A stretch of 64,000 nt of DNA, from NCBI GenBank assembly GCA_029891385.1, contig CM057233.1, positions 52,716,063 through 52,780,062 on the forward strand, in the 5' to 3' direction. Shown here piece by piece: positions 46,011-57,548 of the stretch. Below the pieces are notes generated by a model. That model did not search any database, was not told the DNA's origin, and saw only the letters and a program-made list of their open reading frames with translations. The DNA is from Erythroxylum novogranatense. Taxonomy: Eukaryota; Streptophyta; Magnoliopsida; Malpighiales; Erythroxylaceae. Both the position numbers and the translations under genes were made by a program. Within the stretch, counting starts at the first letter, position 1, and the number at the start of each line of letters is the position of its first letter.

Positions 46011-48495
46011 GATTGAAGAAGTCTTTCGATTGAATTTATGCTCTCCTTTACGGACCGATTTTCTTGATTGGTGAGGAATCGAGAATTGTTCTTAGATCCG
46101 AGGAACTAGGATACGTCTAGATGTTCCACTTCCAATTACTTCTTTGTCGATGCTATCTTGATGGGGATCAGAAAGCATATTGTAAGCATCTAAAGGACAG
46201 TGATATGGATACTTGCTTTATGCTTGCTTCGATGTCACTAGAGCTGTAGGAGCAGCACGAGTCCATGGATGCTCACTCTATAGTATTTCATCTTAGGGAG
46301 CTGTTTGATGAGTAAGCTTCGGTGCGAAAGGTTCGAGACCTCAAGGCTTCTCTTCATGACAAAGATGGCTCCAGGATATCTGTGTACTATGCCTCAAGAT
46401 GAATGGCTATATCGAGAGATTGGATGCCTTAGGATTTGTAATGGATTATGAGTTAAGTAGAGACTTAATTACGGTTGGATTGTCGACGCTTATTCACGGT
46501 TAGTGTTAAACTATCGATGAACCAAATATCCACAACAATTCTTGAATGATCAATCGCTTTCAAGACAAATGAAAGAAGCTATCAAGAAGGATAACAAGCA
46601 AGTCTTAGTGGTGGATGCTTCTTCTTCGGTTCAAAGAAGAAAAGGCCAAGAAACCAAATGGAAGTGCCATCAAGGAAAACCAAAGAAACGCCCCAAAAGG
46701 ATTTTGCTTTCATTGTGGCAAAAGCGCCACCTGAGGTGAAATTGTAAAATCTATCTGAGTCCTCGAAGCGTAAGAAGGCATCGATGCCTCTACTTCTTCA
46801 AATATGTTTGTCATTGAGGTTAATACTATTCTGATCAAAACATATCGGTATTTGATACGGTTGTGGCTCACATATATAATGATATGCAGGGGCCTCGAGC
46901 ACGATGAAAGCTCATAAAGGGAGAACTAGACCTTCGTAGGTAATGGAGCAAGAGTTGCTACATTAGCCGGAGACACTTATGTCTTGTCACTCCTAGTGAG
47001 CTTATATTCAAATTGGATGATTGTCATTTTGTACTGTTTTAAACAAAGAACATATTGTATGTTTTATGTTTAATTAGAGCTGATTTCCATTTGACTTTTA
47101 GAAGCAATGGTTGTTCTATTAGTTCGAATGGAATGCTCTATGGTACTGGTACATTATGCAATAGAATTGACATATTAGATATGTCATATCCAGTTATAAA
47201 TGTCAATGACGCGAAAGACATAATCGAGATAATTTAAAATCAACTTACTTATGGCATTGTCGGCTTGGCCATATAAATGAGACACGCATCGCTAAGCTCC
47301 ATAAGAGTGGCAGTTTAGGGTCATTTGATTATGAATCATATGACACATGCGAATCTTATTTATTAGGCAAGATGACTAAGTTACCCTTCAAGGGAAAGGG
47401 TGAACGAGTGATTGGAGTATTAGACCTAATACATTCAGATGTATGTGGTCCGATGTCCATCCATGCCAGAAGTGGTTATCTTTACTTCATTACTTTTATC
47501 GGTGATTATTCACGATATGGGTACTGATCGATGAGATACAAATCAAGCGTTTGAAAAGTTCAAATAATTGAAATGAAGTAGAAAACTAACTTGGTAAAAG
47601 TATGAATACATTACGATCGATCGTGGTAGAATTTGCTTAGACCAACAGCTTTTGGATTATCTCGTAGATAATGGGATTTTATCTCAAGACACTCCACCTT
47701 GCACGCCGCAAAGACAATGGTGTGGTGAAAGGAGATATCGAACCTTGTTAGACATAGTGCGATTGATGATAGGTTTTGCATTTTGGGAATATCGCCGAGA
47801 CATTTGTTTACTTGTTAAATGAGTTCCATTAAAGACGATTGTGGTTACTCCATATGGAGATATGGACTAACCGAAAGCCCTATCTTTCTCATCGAAAGTT
47901 TGGGATTGTCACCTTCGTGAAGCGGACACGATCAGATACATTTGATGTAAAAGTCGACAAGTGTTTGTTCGTGGAATATCAATTCTACCTTGCTTAGGAA
48001 CAAAAGTTGTTTGTTTCAAGTATCTTGTCTTCTTAAAGAAAGAGTTTCTTTTACAAGAGGACAATGGGAGAAAAGTTGAACTTGGAGAAGTTCAAGATGC
48101 TCGAACAAACATAGATCAATCGCTCGAACTCAAACTGCCACTCATATAGATGAGGTAACAGTTCAACCTTCTACTACACACGAATTTTGTAGGTTAAGTA
48201 GGATACGACCGTTCTAGAGAGATATGAATTTCGTAAGTGAGCGAATGACGTATTGCTCATATGAGATGACGCCTACTACTACCTATGAATAGGTTCGAAA
48301 GTTCGAGTGCGGAACATGGCTTTGTGCCATGAAATCTGAATGGATTCCATGTATGAAAACCAAGTATGGACTTTGGTTGTTACACCTGAAGGGATAAAAC
48401 CCACAGGGTGCAAAGGAGTTTTCAGAAGAAAACCAACATGGATGGTAATTTGATTACCTATAAAGCAATGCTTCTGGCCAAAGGATTTCTTCACA
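46011..48495 (+). pseudogene. Copia C gag, protease and integrase remnants
   Basis: Nucleotide similarity to the copia A/B coding strand is clear throughout, but no long frame survives. 46010-46480 matches gag (DFLDW, DVPLPI, and a QEEHESMDAH-like block); 46690-46745 is a damaged zinc-knuckle region. 47055-47237 matches the FHLTFRSNGCSIS segment before integrase, 47260-47540 the HCRLGH / CESC / HSDVCGPM blocks, and 47600-48150 the rest of integrase with many short losses. It cannot encode protein as displayed. Confidence 0.8.
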
Positions 48496-49680
48496 GATAA
48501 AGAGTTGACTATGACGAGACCTTCAGCCCCGTAACAATGCTTAAATCCATTAGGATACTCCTAGCCATTGCCACTCATTATGATTATGAGATATGGCAAA
48601 TGGATGTGAAGACAGCTTTCCTGAATGGAAATCTTCCCGAGGATGTGTATATGACACAACCAGAGGACTTCACCTCCTATAATGGCGAAATGGTATGCAA
48701 GCTTCAGAATTCCATGTATGGATTGAAGCAAGCATCCAGAAGTTGGATTATCCGTTTTGATGAGTCAATCAAAGAGTTTGATTTCTCACAAAATCCGGAT
48801 GATCATTGTGTGTATAAGAAGGTTAATGGACTGCAATCGTATTCCTTTTGTTGTATGTAGATGACATATTTATTCTCGGGAAACGAAGTCTCTATCTTTG
48901 CAATCGCTTAAAATTTGGTTGTCCAATCAATTTGCAATGAAAGACCTTGGTGAAGCAACTTATATCCTAGGGATATAGATTTATAGAGATAAATCAAAAG
49001 GTTGCTTGGTCTTTCACAATCATCGTACATAGATGAGATGCTAAAGAGGTTTAGCATGGAACAATGCTATGTCGAGGTCCGATGTATCGTATGCTCTAAG
49101 TGTTACGGCGGATACCAATCGGATCTGGTGAGGGTCATCGGTGGTCGTCAAGAATATCCTCAAGTACTTGCGAAGCGATAAGGATGTTTTCTTGATCTAT
49201 GGAGATGGAAATCTCCAAGTGAGCGGGCATTTAGATGCAAGTGTTTAATCTGATAAGGATGATTCTGAATCACAATCAGGTTATATACATTCACACTGAA
49301 TAGCGTGGCGGTCAATTTGAAAAGTTTCAAACAAGAGAGGGCGATTCATCAACCGAGGCAGAGTACATTGCGCATGAGATCGCGAAAGGAAGCGGTTTGG
49401 ATCAAGAAGTTCATTCTTGAACTTGATCCGGTCCCTAGGCGTGATGGGCCTATAGGATTGTATTGTGATACAATGGGGCTAGTTCGCAGCAAAGGAACCA
49501 AGGTCTTATCGACGATCCGAACTCGTGCCGCCGATTCGGAGATCATTAGTCGAGATGATATCCCGATAGAGAATTCCCAGAGCAAAGTGTTTACATTCGC
49601 TTGACAAAGCCATTGTCACAGGAGAATTATGATTCTCATGGACTCGCTTATGGTATTAGATACTAAGGTGATTGGCTTTA
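48496..49680 (+). pseudogene. Copia C RT and RNase H remnants
   Basis: 48537-48860 keeps 107 codons of RT: QMDVKTAFLNGNL, PEDVYMTQPEDF, YGLKQASRSW and VYKKVNG. The YVDDIF box follows at about 48846-48866 in a shifted frame. 49305-49604 matches RNase H (KEAVWIKKFILEL, GPIGLYCD). Frames are broken repeatedly, often at sites that are CAG or CTG in copia A. Confidence 0.85.
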
Positions 49681-49684
49681 GGTC

Positions 49685-49694
49685 AAGTGGGAGA
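49685..49694 (+). other. Copia C polypurine tract
   Basis: AAGTGGGAGA directly before the 3' LTR start, identical to copia A and B. Confidence 0.85.
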
Positions 49695-49696
49695 TT

Positions 49697-51588
49697 TGTA
49701 AGTGGTAAGTCGACTTACACATGTTCGGTACGGATAAGTCGACTTGTTCATTGGATAAGTCGACTTGTTCAAGGTCGGTACTGTTTATTTGTGCCCTAAA
49801 GGCAATCCCCTTTAGCGCGTTTTATTCAAAGTCGTGAGCAGACTTTATGAATAAATAAAGAAAAGGCATTATTCATTAATTTGATATTCATAAACATTGT
49901 TTATGAATTGATTTGATCTTTAATCAAATTAATGAAGTCCATGATATATGACATAGCATGAAGGAAATTATGATGTGATCATACTACTGAGGTTCCTATC
50001 ATGTGCAATTATGTCAATCTAAATTCTCCTAGTCATAGGATTAATGAGACCGGACATCATTAATCCGGATAGACTAGCACATGTCATATTCCTGATTGGA
50101 TCAAGCGGTGGATCTCGAAACGTAAATATGAGATATTTAGAATTGACATGTGGATGCTTACTAGCGGTAGTAAGTTCATTGGATGACTGCCATGATATCA
50201 TCACATGGATATCTTATCTAAGTGTCGTTGATAATCTCATCATAGCAATGATGCAAGTATCCTTAGACTTGAGGTACTCGAGGATATCTTGATATCTTGA
50301 TCCTGCTTTGACTCCATTCCTTGTTGCCTTCAGAGGTAACTCATAGGGTGGTGCTTGGGTGCGCTTCGAGGTATTCAAGATAATTGAGTAGCCAATAAAG
50401 GATTCACCACTTGGATTAGCGTAAGAGATACCCACGGCCTCTTGTCGGGATCATTACTAAATCGGTTAAAGATATATGTCATGAAGAGTGTCTTCATTGA
50501 CATATAGAGTAATGAGTCCCGTGACGAAGCCGATATCACTGGGCTAGACTCGGTCTAGTGAGAGTTGACACTTGACCATACTCATAACCAAGTGGGGTAT
50601 AGGATGGTGAAAGGACGAATTGCACCAGAATTGTCATGGAAGGGTTTGTGATCCGGTTCGTGATGAATACATCAAACCGATTACTTTTCGGTCAATTGGG
50701 GTCATGATGTGTTGCTAGATACCGCTCATGACTTGCTCAGATTAATTGTTAATCTAAGTGGCCAACATAATCGGGAACCTAAAGGGTCACACGATAAGAG
50801 TGTTTCGAGAATCAGAAAATAGTAATTGGACGAGTTCCAATTATGGAGAGCAAATGGATTAAATGGATCCCGATGAGATCGAGATATGTCCCGATGAGTT
50901 CGCGACATCAATATTGCTAAGAAAGGTTTAAAATTGTTTTGATGCAAGGGCCGTGGCCGTAGGGCCAATTCCCAGCTTGATTGGACCTCTTCAGCAATAT
51001 ATATACATATATATATATGATTAATTAATTAATTAATTAATTAATATATATATATATATGCAACGTGGATGGAGAGGAAGCTTAATTTGGATAATATATA
51101 AATATATATATAAGAGGCTAACGTGGGCAAGATGACTCACCATTAGCTTTTAAGTCTTTTAATTGTTAAAAGACAAAAGGAATGAGTAAGAAGAGTCCAG
51201 ATGATGATCGTGGCTTTTGAGTTAGAAGATGAAATGGTTTTGAGAAAACCTATAAGAAATTTGTTTCTCTCATCTTCAAAAAGCTCTCCTTCATCTCATC
51301 TCTTCAAGTTTTCTCAAGTCTTCTCCATCAACGTTGATCCAAGCTCTCCGGATGTAGGTAGGCTCTAGCAGGCTTTAATCTGTTCTAGCTATTCCCGGGT
51401 CAAAAGGTTTGATCCGGTTAGATTTTCTGATCTCTGCGTGGATACCTTTAGAGATAGTCTCTTTTGGCTATTTAGGTTGATGTCTTCATACCGATATCTG
51501 GATCCTGGGTTTCAGGAAAGTCCCGGGAACAAAAATTTTTGTTTTCCGCTGCCGGTACATGTGATGTACCTCCCGGGATTTTCCTACA
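49697..51588 (+). repeat. Copia C 3' LTR
   Basis: 1892 bp. Has the same TGTAAGTGG start and three AAGTCGACTT palindromes (49707, 49736, 49757) as the 5' LTR, so this start was present when the element inserted. At 50103-50130 three CHG sites of the partner LTR (42424-42452) are CG instead. Confidence 0.92.
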
Positions 51589-53988
51589 CTAATTATACTC
51601 CCATTAGTCAAAACATAACTCTTAGGTTGCATTTGAAACTATAATGGACTCTCTTTCGATAATTACGATCTCTCTAATTAAAATTCAAGCTCTCAATCTC
51701 TACCACAATTGTAGACCTCTTTCTCTAGTTCATAACGAATCCAGAATTACCTCAACTGGAGGTCTACACCAAAAGATATACCCTAAAAATCAAAACACAT
51801 CCATATAAAATTTTGTCCCTCGCCGCGGTTTACTGTCTCTCGTCGCGGCGCACAGAGGGACGCTCGCCTCGGCGAACACCTTTCTTCTCCTCGCCGCGAC
51901 GCCTACCACTTGACTCGCCGCGGCGTCTAAATCCGTTCGCTCGCCGAAGCGTCTCATTCGGCTCGCCGCGGCGAGCACATCTTTTCTCGCCGCGGTGTGG
52001 CCCTTTTTCAGACGTTGCGACGTGCGGTCCAACTTCTTCTTCTCCGATTCATTTTTTCCGCCATTTTCAACCATTCTCTCTCTATACTAGCATTAAACAC
52101 ACTCATCTTCTCACATCTAACTCATTAAACATCATAAATGAAACTACCACAATAAACAACAACATTTAACGCAATAAACTTACCAAATCGAAGAATCGAA
52201 CGGTACCCTAAAAATCTTCCGAAATTCTCAATCCTCTAACACCAACGATGAGCCTCCAACTCCAAACTAGACATCAACAACTCAAATGATCCAGCAGATC
52301 TTTAGCCACAATAGAAGGGAAACCAACAAAAATCTCCAAGGGGGAAAAGGGAAGATCGACGACGGAGAGCAAAAGGGGAAGAAGAAGAAAATTGCTTAAC
52401 TCCCAAAATTCAAAACCTTATAACTATATATATAAGGGGTCAATTTAACCTATAAATCATAGTCCTCAATTTCATTTAATCTCAGCCTCTAAATTTCATA
52501 TGGCTCATCACAAAAATTCTCAAACTCACAAATCTAAATTTCCAAGCCATTTACCACTCACTTTCGGAACCGGAATCTAAATCATCAGTCTCTAGGTCAT
52601 TTTCCCGATCCGGACATATAACTCTAAAAATTCCAGAAAATTTTCCATAATTCCTCAAAAATATAAAACACTCGATCACATACTCAAATCTAAATTTCCA
52701 ATTCCACAAATTCAATTCTCACTCTAACTCAACTATTCCACTCAAATTATCCCTAATTTCACTTTAAATCAAATCTAACTCAACTATCTCAAAATTCACA
52801 ATTCAACTCATAATCACAATTTAAATGCTGGAACCATCATGAATGCATGTCACTATGTATGCATGTGCAATTTACGCAATTATCACTGATGCAGAGGAAA
52901 AAATGCACGTGCAGTTCAATTATGAATGCACCCCACTAACCCATCCAAATTACCGATATGACCTTCACATCGGTAACGGGATGTTACAGTAAATATGGGA
53001 CATAGTGTGAGGGACAGTTTGGTGTCTGTATCAGTTGAGCTATTTTGGGGATATCAATATGGGGACTTAGACAAAGAAACTATACCTAACTCACACAATA
53101 TGATAAATACATTTATCTGCCAACCCTTATTCAACGAAAATTTTAGTTCCATTCCTACATGTGTGTTAACATATGAACTCCAGTTATCTCATATAAATGC
53201 AAAAGGAACATAATTGTATATTTATGTCTTTCTACTTATGCTATTGTATGATTTGTTATTATATATCATTATTTGACCAGTAATCAGTATACTAGAAATC
53301 ATAAGAACAATGGTGATGAGGAGACATGCTAAAAGGAGGGTATATGGATATGCTTAGAAATCAGATATTGCACCTATAGTTGTGAATAAGCTAGAAAAGA
53401 AATAAGGAGTCAATGCAATGGATAAATACGTGGAACAGTGATGAAACATATGAGGTTAGAAAAAGGGATGGAAAGTATATTATAAAACTAGGAAGAGATG
53501 ATTTTTGTAGCTACTAAATGTTAGACTTGTTTAGTTACCCATGCAAACATGCTATCAATGTTATCAATCACTCAAAATTTATGGTGCAAAGGCATTTGTG
53601 AATGTATGCTATGAAATAGTACCTATCCTTAGAATTATATGTGTTCGACCATTATATCATCAAATTTTGCACATGCTTTCATTCTTGGAATAACTGTGCA
53701 TATGCTTATGCTAAATAACCTGATCATTTATGCTAACTGTGCAGAAGCTCTTATCCTTGGAATTATGTGTGTTCAACCATTATATCATCAAATTATGCAC
53801 ATGCTTTCATTCTTGGAATAATTGTGCAGATACATATGCTAAATAACCTGATCATTTATGGTACAAAGGATTAGTTTATTTTGAGTGGATGGATAGAGTT
53901 TAATGTTCCTTCAGCTAGTTAACCAATCATAGTTTCTTATAAGTTGTGGGGTTCATTAGATGAGTGATTTCAACTATTGTTTTTGCAG

Positions 53989-54006
53989 ATTGTATTCAAA
54001 TACAAA
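53989..54006 (+). other. Candidate 18-nt micro-exon, copy 1
   Basis: ATTGTATTCAAATACAAA is flanked by TTTTTGCAG on the left and GTAAGT on the right, both good plant splice signals. It would encode IVFKYK in frame. Speculative. Confidence 0.3.
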
Positions 54007-54768
54007 GTAAGTCACAATCATCTATCTCTTTATGTGTGCAAGGTTGAGAATGAGAAAGCTGTTGAATTTTAGGTTAATGACATATGTAAATCAAATGTTT
54101 AATTTGCTTATTGATGGATATTGCATTAGAGATATCTCTTTGTGCTCTCCTACTTCCTTGATTTGTAATTTTCTGCTTCCTTGGCTTGTACAGAAATAAA
54201 ACAATTACAGATGTATGCATGCATAACAGATGTGCATTACACCTTGTTTAGTTCAAATTACACCTTGTTTAGTTCATTACACCTTTGTTAGTTCATTACA
54301 CCTAACATAACTTTTTGAAAACATGTGCAACCAAATAATTGGATAATTGAGCAACACAAAGGTTGGAAAACTAGCATTGATAGAACAGCTGATATAGATT
54401 ATGGGATTAGGCTTGTGATTTCAAAGTAGGATTAGGTTTGTGATTTGGAAAGCTATATTGCATCAGTTATATTCAACCAGAGTTTCATACCCCAAAGTCG
54501 CTTAGTAACTATGAATGTGATGCAGATATGCCTATCTTTGAGGTTTAAATGATGACCATTTTCCACATACAATTGAATCTTTATTTGGAAGATGCATGAA
54601 CACATACACATTAACTAAACAACTTGCAACCTGTTATTGATATAGTTGACACTAAATAATGCCTCTTAGCTGGAATTTTATAAATGATACATGGATAGCT
54701 ATACATGGAACAAGTTCTTCACTATACTTGTTTTCTTGTGTTCTTGTTTTCAACTATTGTTTGTGCAG

Positions 54769-54786
54769 ATTGTATTCAAATACATA
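54769..54786 (+). other. Candidate 18-nt micro-exon, copy 2
   Basis: ATTGTATTCAAATACATA flanked by TTGTGCAG and GTAAGA, within a roughly 65-bp direct repeat of the first copy 780 bp upstream. Confidence 0.3.
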
Positions 54787-54899
54787 GTAAGACACAATCA
54801 TCTATCTCTTCATTACTCCATATAGCATGTTTAATTTGTTTACAGTGATGCTTATGTGAATGACATAGGATTTATGCACTAATGTCGATGTGAATGCAG

Positions 54900-56797
54900 A
54901 TCAGATTGACATGGGACCCGGTCTACCCAAGAAGAAGAATAAGGCTGCACCAAGTACCTTAGTACCTACACAACCGCAGTCATGGTATCGTCGACTAATT
55001 GGAAGTGCAATAAATGAGCCATGTGCTCAGACACAACCACAAGATAAGACACCTGCACCTGCACCTACACCTACACAGGCACAAGCTCACATGCGTGCAC
55101 CTGCTGATCGTACTGCAACACCAAGAGAAGTCAATTCCATGCCTAGTATTCGTCCTAGAGATCAGTATGAACAAATTTGGAATATGCGATGCAATATTAG
55201 CACTCCGTCAACTTCTGAAGAGATGTCTCCAGCTTCAAATTATCAGACACCAGTAAATCCTCCAGTTTCTAATTATCTGACACCAGTAAATCACACTCTT
55301 CCTTTCGGTGTGGGCTCCTCTTCTGCAAGCACTGCAGGTATGATATTAACATTAATTAGATTTATCATTAATTGTTATATGCTAATTATAAATTATTCTT
55401 TTGCTATTTTAGGATCCACAAATGTTCCAAAAAAACAAGGGGTGTCACGAAAGGACACGGATTAGCAAAAATTAACAAGGCGATAGGTAAAAGATTGGAG
55501 ATAGAGATCTCCCTGCTGAAGGATCACCAACCAACTCCGCATACCGCCAAATTATCGAGTGAGATTGGTCCGATATCCCTAACTTCTTTGCTGTAAAACA
55601 AAATTTTCAAAATTACTAATGAGGAATTGGACATTGCATTTGATAAGTTAGACGTAAGTATTCTAAACCAATCCAATTTGTGCGTGTTTTCCATTTGGTT
55701 AAAGCGTTGACCAATAACTTATAATTTTTGCGTAAAAATTGGAAGTCAAGGAATGAGGACCCACAATGAAATACATGTTCTTTGTTAAGAGGTTTCTTTC
55801 ATTAAGGTCTAAAGATCAAAGGTATAATTTAAAAGGCATTTTACCAAGCACGGAAAGGATGTGAAGCCGCATAATGTGACATTGGCGGAGTGGATAGATT
55901 TATGTGAGTATTGGGAGCAATCAGCTACAAAGGTTAGTTCTTATTTGATAAAAAACTTTATTTCACAACTTCTTTGATTACTAATTATATTTTAGTATTT
56001 ATTCTTTCTGATTTATAGATGTTATAATAGATTTTGCTACGTGTATTATTAGGAAAAAAGTCAGAAAGCCAAACTGGCTAGGAGTCAGGTGAAATGTCGA
56101 CCAAACTCTGACTCCAAGGCCTTTGTAGTGATACGACATGAGATTGTGAGTTACCATCTTTTTAATTATATTTTACTTTGATTGATATTTAAAATTTTAT
56201 GAAAAGAATTACTTGTAATATTTTTTACAACAGAGTGATGGAGGATGGAGAAGAGTGTGACCGGATGAAGCTATGGTATCACACTCATTATGATGAAAGC
56301 AAAGATCAATGGACAACTGCCGAAAGCAAAGCAAAATGGGTGAGTACATAGTTCATTTACAAATATTTGTTAAATGACAATGTGTATGTAATTAATTCTT
56401 ACTTTTTCAAGAATTAATGTGTCATGAAATGACACATTCAATAGAACAAGGTCATCCGATGACAGTAGATGAAGTGTGCGACAAAGTCCTCGGCACTAGA
56501 TCAGATTACATTGTTGGCATGAGAATTGAGTCTCGACCACAAAGGAATACTTCGACCAGAAAGAGATTTCGAGACGAATTAGAAGAGTCAAAGAGGGCTA
56601 ATCAGTTATTGCAGTCTCAAGTCGATGAATTGACTAAACAATTTAAAGAAATGCAGGATCGATTGGAACTTTTATGTTCTACACATAATGTTCGTTCAGA
56701 CCAAACATGTACTCATTTTGATATGTTAAACACTTATGACGCTTTTGTTTATTTTAATTATCGCTTTATGACATATTCGGAATTGCAATTTAATTAA
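54900..56797 (+). pseudogene. TNPA-type protein of CACTA element (PF03004, plant En/Spm family), multi-exon, broken
   Basis: Exon pieces in order. 54900-55337: Pro/Gln/Thr-rich N-terminal region with APAPTPTQAQAH. 55413-55653: TRGVTKGHGLAKINKAIG, the conserved start of the family domain. About 55800-55932: VTLAEWIDLCEYWEQ. 56053-56145: KAKLARSQVKCRPNSDSKAF. 56234-56339: ECDRMKLWYHTHYDES. 56412-56797: MTVDEVCDKVLGTRSDYIVG, then a coiled-coil (SKRANQLLQSQVDELTKQF). Introns have GT-AG ends (for example 55338-55412 and 56146-56233). Frames do not join cleanly at 55428-55434 (a run of seven A) or at two later junctions, so it is probably inactive. TNPA binds subterminal motifs and assists TNPD-mediated transposition. 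The stop codon lies inside the right inverted repeat. Confidence 0.8.
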
Positions 56798-57548
56798 TAA
56801 ATTGTTTGCATGTATTCAAGTCTTGTTATACATGAATAATTATTGATTATATATTCAAAATATTGTTGCATTATTAAACAAATTTATTTCATTACTAATA
56901 TTTAATAGTTATTAAATAAATATTATTTTAATCAATAGTTAAATTTAAAATTAGCAAATAATTAAATAAAATTGTTTAGAAAATTTAAAACATATTTAAA
57001 TAAAAGCTAATAACAAATCAAATTTATTCAAATTATTTTTTCCCAAAATTTAATAATTAAATTTGATCAAATTATAAATTATTTCAATATTCATATCAAT
57101 TAAAACAAATCATGAATTCCTAATTTTATTAAACCATTATTAACAAAATTTACCAAAATTTTTATAAATTAATTATTATTTAATAAAATCTTGACAATCC
57201 ACGACGTCTATTGAATTAGACGTCGCAGAATTTCTATTTTCTGCGATGTCTCCACAACGTCGTTAAAACTCATACAATAAAACGTCGGGAATTATACGCC
57301 ACTTTTCTGACTTCTTCATTAATGTCGCAGAATCGTTATGCCATCTACGACGTCTTCATTAATGTCGCAGAATCGTTATGCCATCTACGACGTCTTCACT
57401 CAGACGTCGTAGAAATCCATTACCTACCTTACTATCTACGACATCTATTGTGACGTTTTAATAGACGTCGTAGATAGTTTTCTGCGACGTCTTAAGGGAT
57501 TCTACGATGTCTATTAGACGACGCAAAATGTATATTTTTGTTGTAGTG
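56776..57548 (-). repeat. CACTA right long terminal inverted repeat
   Basis: About 773 bp, the inverse of 18859-19613. AT-rich inner 400 bp, then ACGTCG-type motifs and the CACTA terminus. It contains an extra 40-bp unit (57311-57350 repeated at 57351-57390) that is single in the left arm. Confidence 0.9.

Larger units (their letters stand above)
42012..51588 (+). mobile_element. Copia C: degenerate Ty1/copia element in the gypsy LTR
   Basis: 9577 bp, plus strand, starts TGTAAGTGG and ends TTTTCCTACA, with a perfect target duplication CTAAT (42007-42011 and 51589-51593). The uninterrupted gypsy LTR at 34513-34540 shows the empty site. LTRs are 1908 and 1892 bp, with a Met-tRNA PBS and AAGTGGGAGA polypurine tract. 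Gag, integrase and RT homologous to copia A/B are recognisable but broken many times. It must be younger than the gypsy insertion. Its LTR start differs from copia A/B (see LTR entry). Confidence 0.94.
52994..54899 (+). other. CACTA interior upstream of the TNPA-type exons
   Basis: No recognised protein domain. A 128-bp tandem duplication covers about 53628-53870 (ACCATTATATCATCAAATT in each copy, at 53648 and 53776). A region with CAACTATTGTTTTTGCAGATT recurs 780 bp later (separate entries). Several TTACACCT(T)TGTTAGTTCA units repeat at 54237-54305. It probably holds 5' introns or exons of the TNPA-type gene. Confidence 0.5.
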
